From assembly GCF_014874095.1 (NCBI RefSeq), contig NZ_JADBEB010000001.1, positions 1,860,001 to 1,924,000 of the forward strand: 64,000 nucleotides of DNA. Direction: 5' to 3'. A program made the translations under genes and the position numbers. How positions within the stretch are numbered: the stretch's first letter is position 1; the number at the start of each line of letters is the position of its first letter. A model generated the notes under the pieces. It made no database searches. It was not told the origin of the DNA and was given only the letters and a program-made list of their open reading frames with translations. Source of the stretch: Plantactinospora soyae (GTDB lineage: Bacteria; Actinomycetota; Actinomycetes; Mycobacteriales; Micromonosporaceae). This document shows, piece after piece, positions 1-8,394 of the stretch.

Positions 1-222
1 CGGCAGCGCCGGCTTGTCCACCCCGCCCATCCGGCGCCCGGCCCCACCCGCCAGCACCACCGCCGCGAAGGCCGCCGGTACGACGGCAACGGCGCTGTCC
101 TCGCCGGCCGCCGTCGCGGCTCCGATGGCGCCGAACTCGGTCGGGGTGTGCTCGGCCGGGATGTACTCGGGCGAGGTGCGTCCGGTCGTGGTGTGCTCGG
201 CCGATGGTCCAGACCCGGTCAT
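1..222 (-). CDS. mobA: Molybdenum cofactor guanylyltransferase MobA, N-terminal part, cut by the window edge
   Basis: The first 74 codons of a minus-strand gene that runs off the left edge. After about 50 residues of poorly conserved extension the frame reads VVLAGGAGRRMGGVDKPAL, the nucleotide-binding signature of MobA (LAGG, then RRMGG, then DKP), which transfers GMP from GTP to molybdopterin to give the guanine-dinucleotide cofactor. The ATG at 220-222 is the first start in frame; the long N-terminal extension means a later start is possible. It is divergent from fdhD with 60 bp between the two starts, which suggests shared control of cofactor synthesis and delivery. The catalytic core lies outside the window. 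Confidence 0.85.
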   Translation of the reverse strand, partial: MTGSGPSAEHTTTGRTSPEYIPAEHTPTEFGAIGAATAAGEDSAVAVVPAAFAAVVLAGGAGRRMGGVDKPALP

Positions 223-282
223 CCGGTAACGGTAGCCGGGGCTTCCACCCGTACGCCGCGCGCGGCGAGAGAGGATGGCGGA

Positions 283-1140
283 ATGGGACGAGCCAGTGAG
301 CGACGGACGGTGCTGCGGATAGACCTGGAATCCGGTGCCGCGAATGGGCGAACTGCGGTACGCCGGCCGGACAACCTGGCCGCCGAGGAACCGCTGGAGA
401 TCCGGGTGGGACCGGCCGGACCGGGCCGACGCGCTCCGCTCGCGGTCACCATGCGTACCCCGGGCGACGATCTCGACCTGGCGATCGGTTTCCTGCTCAC
501 CGAGGGTGTCATCCGGTCCACCGATGACGTGCGTACCGCCCAGTTGTGTGCCGGCACCGACACTCCGAACACCTACAACGTGGTCGACGTCGTGCTCGCC
601 GACGACGTACCCGCGCCGGCCACCGACCCGTCCCGCAACTTCTACACCACCAGCTCGTGCGGGGTGTGTGGCAAGGCCAGCATCGACGCGATCCGGACCC
701 GTTCCCAGTACGACGTCGCGACCGACCCGGTCACCGTGCCGGCGCGTACCCTCGCCGACCTGCCGGACCGGCTGCGTGCCGCCCAGCGTGGCTTCGACCG
801 CACGGGCGGACTGCACGCCGCCGGGCTCTTCACCTCCGACGGGGAGCTTGTGGTGCTCCGCGAGGACGTCGGCCGGCACAACGCGGTGGACAAGGTGATC
901 GGCTGGGCGGTCCGGGAGCGGCGGCTGCCCCTGGCCGGGCACCTGCTGCTGGTCTCCGGACGGGCCAGTTTCGAGCTGACCCAGAAGGCGTGGATGGCCG
1001 GCATTCCGCTGCTCGCCGCCGTCTCCGCACCGAGCACGCTCGCCGCCGAACTCGCGACCGAGGCCGGGATGACCCTGGTCGGCTTCCTCCGGGGCGCCAC
1101 CATGAACGTCTACGCCGGAGACACCCGGATCAAGCTCTGA
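283..1140 (+). CDS. fdhD: Formate dehydrogenase accessory sulfurtransferase FdhD
   Basis: A 285-residue protein, the usual FdhD length. FdhD carries sulfur from a cysteine desulfurase to the molybdenum cofactor of formate dehydrogenase. The sulfur-relay cysteine pair is visible as SSCGVCGKASID (about residue 127), and other family blocks follow: PLAVTMRTPGDDLDLAIGFL, LVVLREDVGRHNAVDKVIG and VSGRASFELTQKA. The ATG at 283 is chosen because the family similarity begins shortly after it; the frame stays open upstream to about 148 but that stretch looks non-coding. It is divergent from mobA. No formate dehydrogenase structural gene lies in the window, so the partner enzyme must be elsewhere. Confidence 0.93.
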   Translation: MGRASERRTVLRIDLESGAANGRTAVRRPDNLAAEEPLEIRVGPAGPGRRAPLAVTMRTPGDDLDLAIGFLLTEGVIRSTDDVRTAQLCAGTDTPNTYNVVDVVLADDVPAPATDPSRNFYTTSSCGVCGKASIDAIRTRSQYDVATDPVTVPARTLADLPDRLRAAQRGFDRTGGLHAAGLFTSDGELVVLREDVGRHNAVDKVIGWAVRERRLPLAGHLLLVSGRASFELTQKAWMAGIPLLAAVSAPSTLAAELATEAGMTLVGFLRGATMNVYAGDTRIKL

Positions 1141-1252
1141 CGCCTCCGATGTCTGACGCCTCGGGTGCCGCTTTACCCGTCGGGTAATCGCCGGATCGCA
1201 TCTCGGCTGACAAGCTCGACAGGTGAACGCGACCAGCACCGGAAGGCCCGCC

Positions 1253-1684
1253 ATGGACACCAGAGCCACCGTCGAGGAGTTTCTGCGCCGAATCGGCGAG
1301 GGAGACCCGGAGCACACCGCCGCGCTCTACGCGGAGAAGATCGACTGGCAGGTCAACTGGCCGGAGCCGCGCCACGAGGCGGTGCCGTGGATTCGTCCCC
1401 GGTCCAGCCGGGCGGACGTCGTCGACCATCACCGGACCCTCGCCGCGAGCAGCGTTCCCGGGCAGGGGTCCGCGACGATCGACAGGATCCTGGTGGACGG
1501 TCCGGACGCGGTGGTGATCGGCGAGACCGCGCAGACCGTACGCGCCACCGGCAAGCGGTTCAGCACCCGGTTCGCGCTGCACCTCACCGTCGAGAACGGG
1601 CTGATCGTCCGGCACCACGTCTACGAGGACAGTCTCTCCGTCGCACTGGCCTGTGAGGCGGTCGCCCCTACGGGATCCGATTAA
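1253..1684 (+). CDS. SnoaL/NTF2-like polyketide-cyclase-type protein
   Basis: A 143-residue soluble protein with the small cone-shaped NTF2/SnoaL fold pattern: an N-terminal helix (TVEEFLRRIGEGDPEHTAALYAEKIDWQV), a central strand region, and the closing pair FALHLTVENGLIVRHHVYEDSLSVA. Members include polyketide cyclases, ketosteroid isomerases and uncharacterised binding proteins, so substrate cannot be assigned. The ATG at 1253 has GGAAGG 7 bases upstream; a GTG ten codons earlier (1223) is the alternative. It is followed by a secreted amidase on the same strand after 59 bp, with no evident functional link. Confidence 0.75.
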   Translation: MDTRATVEEFLRRIGEGDPEHTAALYAEKIDWQVNWPEPRHEAVPWIRPRSSRADVVDHHRTLAASSVPGQGSATIDRILVDGPDAVVIGETAQTVRATGKRFSTRFALHLTVENGLIVRHHVYEDSLSVALACEAVAPTGSD

Positions 1685-1743
1685 GGGATCTTGTAGGGCT
1701 GGCCGGATGTTCCACGGGTCAGGACGCGACCAGGCTCGATGTC

Positions 1744-3384
1744 ATGAACAGCTATCTCAGCGGCCGGGCCGGACGTCGTCGACTACTCCTACCGGCTCTA
1801 CTCGCGTTGGGTCTGGCCACGGGTGCGATGGTGGCCCCGAGTCCCTCGTCGGCGACTCCGTACTCCGCGACCCGGCCCGGCCTCTCCGCCGACGTGGTCA
1901 ACATGGGTGTCGACGAGCTGCGTCAACTGCTCCGGGACCGGCGGGTCAGCTCGACCGACCTGGTCCGGGAGTACCTGCGGCGCATCGCCGCCTACGAGAA
2001 CGCGTACGGCGACCAACCCGGGATCAACGCGATCATCGCGGTCAACCCCCGGGCTCTGGAGGAGGCCGGCCGGCTCGACGCCGAACGCCGAAGCGGCCGG
2101 GTACGCGGCCCACTGCACGGCATCCCGATCCTGGTCAAGGACAACTACGACACCCACGACCTGCCGACCACCAACGCCTCCGAGGCGCTCGCCGGGCTGC
2201 GCCCACCCGACGACGCCACCCAGATCGCGAAGCTCCGCGCCGCCGGGGCGATCATCATTGCCAAGACGAACCTGCACGAGTACGCCTCCGGCCTCACCAC
2301 CGTCAGCTCGCTCGGTGGCCAGACCCGCAACCCGTACGACCAGACCCGCAACCCGGGTGGCTCCAGCGGCGGTACCGGCGCCGGGATCGCGGCGAGTTTC
2401 GCCCCGGTCGGGATGGGCTCGGACACCTGTGGCTCGATCCGGATCCCCGCCGCGCACAACAGTCTGGTCGGGCTGCGGCCCAGCCTCGGCCTGTCCAGCC
2501 GGGACGGCATCGCGCCGATGTCGGCGACCCAGGACGTCGGCGGGCCGATCGGCCGGTCGGTCAGGGACGTGGCACTGGTGTTGGACGCCACCGTCGGCTA
2601 CGACTACAAAGACCAGGTCACCGCCGCTTCGATCGGCCAGATTCCGGGAAGCTACACCGCCGGCCTGAGCACCACCGCACTAACCGGTAAGCGGATCGGA
2701 ATCCTCACCGACACGCTGGGCACGAGCCCGGCGGAGCAGCCGGCCACAGACCTGATCCGGCAGGCCGCCACCGACCTGGCCGCGCAGGGCGCGACGATGA
2801 TCGAGATAGGTCACCAGGGACGAATCCTCGAACTCGTCGCCGGGTCCGACGTGGTCAACGACGAGTTCGAGCGGGACCTGAACCGCTACCTCGCCCAGCC
2901 CGGGATCAGGTTTCCGAAGGGCCTGGCCGCGCTGGAGGAGCCGAGGAACGTCGTCACCCTGGCCGACATCGTCACCTCCGGCAAGGTCACCCCGGCCGTG
3001 CTCGACTCGCTCCGGAACCGGCTCGGCCGCAGCCAGCCCACCGACGCGTACGTCCAACGGTTGGCGACGCGTACCGAGTTGCAGAACACGATGCGTGAGC
3101 TGATCACGGGCCTCGACCTCGACGCGGTGCTCTACCCGACCGTCTCGCAACAGGCCACCAGGATCCCCGACCCCCAGCCGGGAAGCACCTGTCCACTGGC
3201 CGCCAACACCGGCTTCCCGGCGTTGACCGTGCCGGCCGGCTTCACCCCCGACGGCATGCCGATCGGCGCCGAACTACTCGGCCTGCCGTTCACCGAACCC
3301 ACCCTGCTCGCGATGGGCTACGACTACGAACAGGCCACCCGACACCGCAGGCCGCCGACCAGTACCCCGCCGTTGGAGCACTGA
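1744..3384 (+). CDS. Secreted amidase (amidase signature family)
   Basis: A 546-residue enzyme of the Ser-cisSer-Lys amidase signature family. The N-terminus has an arginine-rich start and a hydrophobic stretch (LLLPALLALGLATGAMVA) ending in A-T-P, consistent with a cleaved export signal, possibly Tat given the RRR. The catalytic lysine is in PILVKDNYDT (about residue 137), the cis-serine in NPGGSSGGTGAG (about 212) and the nucleophilic serine in DTCGSIRIPA (about 236). Such enzymes hydrolyse amides or aryl acylamides; the secreted actinobacterial ones may act on peptides or wall-derived amides, but the substrate is unknown. The gene appears to be transcribed alone. Confidence 0.88.
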   Translation: MNSYLSGRAGRRRLLLPALLALGLATGAMVAPSPSSATPYSATRPGLSADVVNMGVDELRQLLRDRRVSSTDLVREYLRRIAAYENAYGDQPGINAIIAVNPRALEEAGRLDAERRSGRVRGPLHGIPILVKDNYDTHDLPTTNASEALAGLRPPDDATQIAKLRAAGAIIIAKTNLHEYASGLTTVSSLGGQTRNPYDQTRNPGGSSGGTGAGIAASFAPVGMGSDTCGSIRIPAAHNSLVGLRPSLGLSSRDGIAPMSATQDVGGPIGRSVRDVALVLDATVGYDYKDQVTAASIGQIPGSYTAGLSTTALTGKRIGILTDTLGTSPAEQPATDLIRQAATDLAAQGATMIEIGHQGRILELVAGSDVVNDEFERDLNRYLAQPGIRFPKGLAALEEPRNVVTLADIVTSGKVTPAVLDSLRNRLGRSQPTDAYVQRLATRTELQNTMRELITGLDLDAVLYPTVSQQATRIPDPQPGSTCPLAANTGFPALTVPAGFTPDGMPIGAELLGLPFTEPTLLAMGYDYEQATRHRRPPTSTPPLEH

Positions 3385-3446
3385 CTCCACCGGCAGCTCG
3401 ACCGCCGATTTCACGGGCGAACGGGGTCGGCTTGTCCCGCTCGGGA

Positions 3447-4526
3447 TCAGCGCCGTCGTCCTTCGCGGCGTGTCGGTCGACCGGGATCGGGCCAGTCGTC
3501 GAGCGCGGACGGCCCGATCCCGGCCTGTAACGCCTCGGTCAGGAGCAGCGCGAAGGAGTAGTCGGGCTGGGCTTCAAGGGCACGCTCCAGCGCCACGGTG
3601 GCCAGCGCGCCCTGCCCGGCCCGCCAGGCGGCGAATGCGAGCAGACTCGCCGGTGCGGGAAGCACGTCAGGTTCGGCCCGGCGCAGGACGTCCGTCCAGA
3701 GGGTGAGGTGCCAGTCCTCGCCGCCGGTCCGCTGCCAGGCGTCGTCCCGGATCGGCAGGTGCACCAGGAGCAGGCTGAGCCAGGCCAACTCGTCGTCGGT
3801 GAGCTGGCCACCCCGGCGGTACCGGTCGAACGCACCGCGTACCGCCGCGCGGCCGGCGCGTCGCAGTGCCCGGCGGCCGAGCAGATCCGTCACCGGGGCC
3901 TTGTCCAGCAACGCGCTCAGGCGTACCTCCGCTCGTCTGGTCGCCCACCGCATCGCGTCCCGGGCGGGACCCTGGACCGAGGCGATCTGCCGGACCAGGG
4001 CGTCCCGGTCCGGCAGGGCCACCTGGCCGGCGAAGGTGGCCGCCGCGGCGAGTTGGCTCGCCGAGGGGTCGAACGGGGTGCCTTCGGCCGGACAGCACTC
4101 CAGCTCGGTGCAGACGTACGACCAGTAGCGGTCGCCGGTCACCCGGATCGCGTCGACGACCGACAGGCCGACCCGGCCCAGGGCAGCGGTCACCACGTCG
4201 ACGATCGGGGTGACCCGCTCCGGTGGGCCGTACCCGATGATGGTCGTGGTCTCGACGTCCTGCCGGGCGACGACCGCCGCGAGGTATTCGGCGGCCTCGC
4301 CGGTCTCCGGAACGTTCTCGGCGCCGGGCAGGTCACCCCGGGCGACGAAGACGACCCGGTTGCCGCGCATCGCGATCACCACCACGCTGTCGGCGGGGTG
4401 GAACCCCAGCAGGTACGGAACGGCGGCGAGCAGGTCTGCGGTCGAACGCACGGTCAGGGTGGCCCGGTCGTTCGAGTTCCTGCCGGTCGAGTTCATGCCG
4501 GTCGAATTCCGGTCGGTCGAGTTCAT
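3447..4526 (-). CDS. DUF4192 domain protein
   Basis: A 359-residue actinobacterial protein of unknown function. The defining N-terminal block LTVRSTADLLAAVPYLLGFHP, followed by ADSVVVIAMRG, is present, as is a C-terminal tetratricopeptide-like region (LLAFAAWRAGQGALATVALERALEAQPDYSFALLLTEAL). The start is uncertain: the ATG at 4524-4526 is used, but another ATG lies 30 bp downstream (4494-4496) and an upstream GTG at 4610 keeps the frame. Between the two ATGs and the domain the codons form a short imperfect 15-bp repeat (N-S-T-D-R / N-S-T-G-M), probably slippage-derived. No operon partner. Function is not known. Confidence 0.85.
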   Translation of the reverse strand: MNSTDRNSTGMNSTGRNSNDRATLTVRSTADLLAAVPYLLGFHPADSVVVIAMRGNRVVFVARGDLPGAENVPETGEAAEYLAAVVARQDVETTTIIGYGPPERVTPIVDVVTAALGRVGLSVVDAIRVTGDRYWSYVCTELECCPAEGTPFDPSASQLAAAATFAGQVALPDRDALVRQIASVQGPARDAMRWATRRAEVRLSALLDKAPVTDLLGRRALRRAGRAAVRGAFDRYRRGGQLTDDELAWLSLLLVHLPIRDDAWQRTGGEDWHLTLWTDVLRRAEPDVLPAPASLLAFAAWRAGQGALATVALERALEAQPDYSFALLLTEALQAGIGPSALDDWPDPGRPTRREGRRR

Positions 4527-5007
4527 GCCGGCGAGCGTGGCCGGACGCGCCGATGATCGGAAGCGTCTCGTTACGGACTGTGGACGACACGCCGACTCAT
4601 CCACAGCCACTCTCCGTAGTTCTCCTGCTCAGCCGCGACCCGCGTTCCGCCGCCTTAGCGACAGCGCGCCACCGCAGACCGCAAGCCGCAAGCCGCAAGC
4701 CGAGTGCCGGCAGAGTCGACGCCAGTCCCGACGATGGCGGAGCGCTGTCCGGCGTCGCCATTTCATGTTGCCTCCATCCGCCGTCTTGACGTGGGACGGC
4801 GCCGAGGTCGTAGACTCCCGTGCCACCCACGAACATCCGCCCGCTCATCCGCCTCCACGCATGGATCCGGGCAAATGTGCTCGACTTCCACTCTGGACTC
4901 CCGATGGTCCGCCCCGGAAGATAGGCAAGGGACGGGTAGCCCGGTCGGACCAGACGTGTCCGGAAGTAGGAAATCTGCTGCCGCACGTAGAGAGACGGAG
5001 AACGAGA
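4527..5007. other. Intergenic region between divergent DUF4192 and HTH genes
   Basis: About 480 bp without a supported gene, presumably holding the promoters of the two divergent genes. It contains a 7-bp direct repeat, GCAAGCC three times at 4681-4701. No convincing sigma-70 promoter, terminator or RNA gene was recognised. Confidence 0.5.
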
Positions 5008-5793
5008 ATGGGGATGTCAGCGAGCGAGTTTCTGTTATGGGAGTTGCGCCGCCGACGGGAGGCTGAGGGGCTCAGCCAGGACGAGTGGGGTTCTCGCGTC
5101 TACTTCTCTCCGCAGCACGTCAGCGCCGTCGAGCGCGGCACCCGGCCAGCGAAGGCGGACTATCTCGGTGCCGTCGACAAAGAGTTCGGCACGTCGCTGG
5201 CGGTCTTCTACGAGACCTTCGTCAAGAACGAACTCGCACCAGCCTGGTTGCGCCCCTGGCTGGAGTACGAAGAGAAGGCCGTCGCCCTTCGGCTGTACGG
5301 CACCCTGGTCATCCCCGGACTGTTCCAGACCGAGCGGTACGCACGGATGGTCCTGTCGTCCGGGCCGCTCCAGCCCGACGAGGTGGAGCGCAGCGTACAA
5401 CTTCGAATGAGTCGCCAGTCTATTCTTGACCGGAAAGACCCACCGCAGTTCTCGTGTCTCGTCGAGGAACTGACACTCCGGCGCGGAGAGTCGGACGTTC
5501 TGCCGGAGCAACTGCGACACCTCGTCGCGCTGGCCGAACGACCGAACATCACCATCCAGGTCATTCCGGTGGACGCCCCGGCACACCTCGGCTGGGGCGG
5601 CCCTCTGGAACTCGCGAGTTTCATCGACGGTGAGGATGTCGGCTACCTGGACAACCATCTCGAAGGGCAGACGGTGACCAGTCCGAACCAGATCGCCACG
5701 CTGGGTACGGTCTGGGACAGTGTCGGCGCGGTCGCACTGCCCGCCCGCCAATCCCTGAACCTCATCAAGGAAGTGGCAAACTCATGGAGCTGA
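5008..5793 (+). CDS. Helix-turn-helix regulator with DUF5753 domain
   Basis: A 261-residue XRE-type regulator. The N-terminal helix-turn-helix covers residues 3-65 (LLWELRRRREAEGLSQDEWGSRVYFSPQHVSAVERG), and the rest is the DUF5753 domain (GTLVIPGLFQTERYARMVL, LRHLVALAERPNITIQVIP, near the end VWDSVGAVAL). This architecture is typical of the abundant actinobacterial regulators paired with DUF397 proteins. The ATG at 5008 has a GGAG 7 bases upstream. The 3' end overlaps the next gene by 10 bp. By family analogy the two proteins act together in developmental or stress control; the target is unknown. Confidence 0.92.
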   Translation: MGMSASEFLLWELRRRREAEGLSQDEWGSRVYFSPQHVSAVERGTRPAKADYLGAVDKEFGTSLAVFYETFVKNELAPAWLRPWLEYEEKAVALRLYGTLVIPGLFQTERYARMVLSSGPLQPDEVERSVQLRMSRQSILDRKDPPQFSCLVEELTLRRGESDVLPEQLRHLVALAERPNITIQVIPVDAPAHLGWGGPLELASFIDGEDVGYLDNHLEGQTVTSPNQIATLGTVWDSVGAVALPARQSLNLIKEVANSWS

Positions 5794-5975
5794 CCGACGC
5801 CGCCTGGCACAAGAGCACCCGTTCCACTCCGAATGGCGGAAGTTGTGTCGAGGTCGCGGGCAACCTGCCCGGCCGGGTGCTGGTCCGCGACACCAAGGAC
5901 CGCGACGGCGGCACCCTGACCTTCACCCCCACCGCCTGGCACACCTTCGTCACCGAGATCGGACAGCGGCCGTAA
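5784..5975 (+). CDS. DUF397 domain protein
   Basis: A 63-residue protein matching DUF397 over its full length: TDAAWHKSTRSTPNGGSCVEVA, then VLVRDTKDRDGGTLTFTPTAW and the ending FVTEIG. It overlaps the preceding DUF5753 regulator by 10 bp, so translation is likely coupled. DUF397 proteins usually sit beside such regulators and are thought to antagonise or modify them; that role here is inferred from context. Confidence 0.92.
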   Translation: MELTDAAWHKSTRSTPNGGSCVEVAGNLPGRVLVRDTKDRDGGTLTFTPTAWHTFVTEIGQRP

Positions 5976-6003
5976 CACCAATCGAGGACCCGACGGGTAC
6001 GAG

Positions 6004-6405
6004 CTACCAATCCCGCCAGTCGTCGGTGATCTCCGAGACGTGGATGCCCCGTCGAGAGGCGAGCGCGTCGACATCGACCCGGGCCTCCCGGAGCGAGGCT
6101 TCGATGTAGGCGCAGAGCATTTCCCGCTCATCGGTCTCGTACGCCGCGCCTTCGTACCTGTCGTTGACCTCGTTCAGCGCCAACACGGTCCGCTCGATGA
6201 CGCCGAACACCTCCTCGTCCACCGGTGGTTCGGCCCAGCGGATCTCGGCCTCGAAGGCGGCGAGGACCTCGTCCGTCTCCGAAAGCATCGGCTCCGGGAA
6301 CAGCTGGGTGGCGTACGCCTTCTCGGGATCGAGCCTCCCGGCGGCAAGCTCAGCCGCCTCCTCCGCGACTTGTTGCCGCCAGTTGTCAGATGGTCGCTCA
6401 GCCAT
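6004..6405 (-). CDS. Hypothetical acidic helical protein
   Basis: A 133-residue soluble protein rich in Glu, Asp and Ala with predicted helices ([61 protein letters not shown]). No catalytic motif or membrane segment is seen and no family was recognised. It ends in DWRDW. The start MAERPS at 6405 is preferred to one 11 codons upstream, whose leader looks unconserved. It is convergent with the DUF397 gene, 28 bp away. Confidence 0.6.
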   Translation of the reverse strand: MAERPSDNWRQQVAEEAAELAAGRLDPEKAYATQLFPEPMLSETDEVLAAFEAEIRWAEPPVDEEVFGVIERTVLALNEVNDRYEGAAYETDEREMLCAYIEASLREARVDVDALASRRGIHVSEITDDWRDW

Positions 6406-6465
6406 CGGGCGATGGTAGTTCGGCCCTCCGACACCCATCCCGACGGTTGTGTAACTGAACCAGCA

Positions 6466-6840
6466 CTAGTCGAGGCAGGGGCGGGCAAAGGCCGTGGCCT
6501 GCGGTCGTACCCGGAACAGGACGACGTGTCCGGCCGCGTCACGGAACTCCGCCTCGGTGGCCGAGACGGCCTGCATGGTGCCGATCTGATTGGGATTGCT
6601 CCAACCTGCCGGCGGGTTCCCCTGGCCGTCGGAAAGCGGCTTGAGCGCCTCGTAGTAGCGGCCCTCGAAGGTCGTCTCGTCGATTCCGCAGTGCGTGCGT
6701 AAGGAGAACGTCACGGCCTCGGATGTCCCGCCCTGGCCCGCCGTTGCCGCGGGCGCTCCGGCTGACTCGCCGGAAGGCGCGCATCCGGCCGTCGCCAACA
6801 ACATCACCACGGCCGTCACCAGCGCGCTGTCTCGTCTCAT
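6466..6840 (-). CDS. Putative lipoprotein of unknown function
   Basis: A 124-residue protein with a lipoprotein signal: MRRDSALVTAVVML followed by the lipobox L-A-T-A-G-C, so Cys20 would be lipidated and the protein anchored outside the membrane. A Ser/Ala/Gly-rich linker follows, then a small domain beginning near FSLRTHCGIDETTFEGRYYEAL and ending FRVRPQATAFARPCLD. The two remaining cysteines (CGIDE and PCLD) could form a disulfide. This arrangement is common in small actinobacterial lipoproteins of unknown function. Confidence 0.75.
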   Translation of the reverse strand: MRRDSALVTAVVMLLATAGCAPSGESAGAPAATAGQGGTSEAVTFSLRTHCGIDETTFEGRYYEALKPLSDGQGNPPAGWSNPNQIGTMQAVSATEAEFRDAAGHVVLFRVRPQATAFARPCLD

Positions 6841-6908
6841 CCCGCCCCCTTGGTCGAAGACCGATGGGACGCGGGCAGCCCGCCCCCGGTTCCTCCGTCT
6901 ACCCGCTC

Positions 6909-7418
6909 TCAGGTGTGGAACTGCTGTCCGTGCAGTTCGATGGGACCCTCGCGGGTGCCGGGCGAGGACCGGAGTTCGACGGTCAACTCGATCGCGGAGA
7001 GTACGTCGTAGCCGGCGCCGCGCAGGCAGCGCAGCGCCTCCACGTTGCGGGACTGCGGCTTGACGGTGAGCCGGGCGAGGCCGCGTCGGCGGGCCTGACC
7101 CGCGACCTCGTCGAGCAGTGCCCGGCCGATCCCCTGGCCCCGGAGGCGGGCGGTGACGACCACGGGTTCGATCCGGCCGACCCGACCATCCATGATCAGC
7201 CCGATCAGCCCGACCACTCCGGCGTCTGGCTGCTCGGCGACCCAGACTCCGGAGAGGTCGAGCCGGGTCAGGTACTCCTCGAATCCGGCACCGGGATCGG
7301 CACCGCCGAAGTTCGGGTCGTCGTACAGCTCGCGGTGCTGCTCGGCCAGTTCCACCCAGAGTTGCCGGCCGGCCCGATGGTCGGACGGCCGGTACGGTCG
7401 GATCGCCGTAGCGGTCAT
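6909..7418 (-). CDS. GNAT family N-acetyltransferase
   Basis: A 169-residue acetyltransferase of the GNAT fold. The acetyl-CoA binding motif A is clear: IEPVVVTARLRGQGIGRALLDEVAGQARRRG split around the R-G-Q-G-I-G loop, followed by motif B around NVEALRCLRGAGYDVL. The N-terminal part (MTATAIRPYRPSDHRAGRQLW) is the usual substrate-side region. Substrate is unknown. It is divergent from the fructosamine-kinase-like gene. Confidence 0.87.
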   Translation of the reverse strand: MTATAIRPYRPSDHRAGRQLWVELAEQHRELYDDPNFGGADPGAGFEEYLTRLDLSGVWVAEQPDAGVVGLIGLIMDGRVGRIEPVVVTARLRGQGIGRALLDEVAGQARRRGLARLTVKPQSRNVEALRCLRGAGYDVLSAIELTVELRSSPGTREGPIELHGQQFHT

Positions 7419-7486
7419 AGGCTCATATCTACTCCGGATCGCCTCCGCGCGACACCCGCTTGCCCAAGAACAGCTACCTTGCGCAG

Positions 7487-8377
7487 ATGGACCTGGCGTA
7501 TCTCCGGGCGCATCCCGCGCAGCTCCCCCTGTTTCTCACCCATCAGCGGATCCGGGAGACGCCGGTCTCGGGCGGGAACATCTGCACCGCCAGCCGGCTG
7601 ACCCTCGACGACGGCAACTCGGTGTTCGCCAAATCCTGGCCGGAAAAGGCCGCGAGCGGCGTACCCGAGAGTTTTTTCAGCACCGAGGCCGCCGGGCTGC
7701 GCTGGCTGCGGGAGGCGGACGCCGTTGCGGTCCCGGAGGTGATCGTGGCGCTGCCCGACCTGCTGGCGCTGGAGTGGGTGGAGCCGGGCGCGGCGACCCC
7801 GGAGGCGGCGCGGCGGTTCGGTACCGACCTGGCGGCGCTGCACCGGGCCGGTGCCCCGGCCTTCGGCGCGGACCGGCCGGGCTTCATCGGGATGCTGCCG
7901 CAGGACAACACCCCGTCCGACGGCCCCTGGCCGGGCTGGTTCGCGCAGCGCCGGCTCGCGCCCTACCTGCGGCGGTCGGTCGACGCCACCGCGCTCTCCG
8001 CGACCGAGGTCACCCTGGTGGAGCAGGTCATCGCCCGGATAGACGAGTACGGCGGTGCCGAGCCGCCGGCCCGGATCCACGGCGACCTGTGGCCGGGCAA
8101 CGTGCTCTGGGGCGCCGACGGACGGGCCTGGCTGGTCGACCCGGCGGCACACGGCGGACACCGGGAGACCGACCTCGCCCAGCTCGCCCTCTTCGGCGGC
8201 GCACCCCACCTGGCGGAGATCCTGGCGACGTACCAGGAGGTGTGGCCGCTCGCCGACGGATGGCGGGAGCGGGTCCCGGTACACCAGTTGCACCTGCTGC
8301 TCGTGCACACCGCGTTGTTCGGCGCCGGATATCGAGATGCGGTAGGTAGGGCGGCTCGCGCCGCACTGTCGGTGTGA
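7487..8377 (+). CDS. Fructosamine-kinase / aminoglycoside phosphotransferase-fold kinase
   Basis: A 296-residue protein kinase-fold small-molecule kinase. N-terminal ATP lobe: PVSGGNICTASRLTLDDGNSVFAKSW. Catalytic loop: ARIHGDLWPGNVLW; metal-binding loop: WLVDPAAHGGHRETDLA. The HGDLWPGN plus DPA-x-x-GHRE-x-D pattern matches the fructosamine-kinase/YniA family, which repairs glycated protein lysines, rather than antibiotic-modifying APH enzymes. The ATG at 7487 is preferred to a TTG nine codons upstream. The stop overlaps a possible GTG start of the following moaA reading frame, so the two genes are probably cotranscribed. Confidence 0.82.
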   Translation: MDLAYLRAHPAQLPLFLTHQRIRETPVSGGNICTASRLTLDDGNSVFAKSWPEKAASGVPESFFSTEAAGLRWLREADAVAVPEVIVALPDLLALEWVEPGAATPEAARRFGTDLAALHRAGAPAFGADRPGFIGMLPQDNTPSDGPWPGWFAQRRLAPYLRRSVDATALSATEVTLVEQVIARIDEYGGAEPPARIHGDLWPGNVLWGADGRAWLVDPAAHGGHRETDLAQLALFGGAPHLAEILATYQEVWPLADGWRERVPVHQLHLLLVHTALFGAGYRDAVGRAARAALSV

Positions 8378-8394
8378 CGCGCTACGGTCGAGCG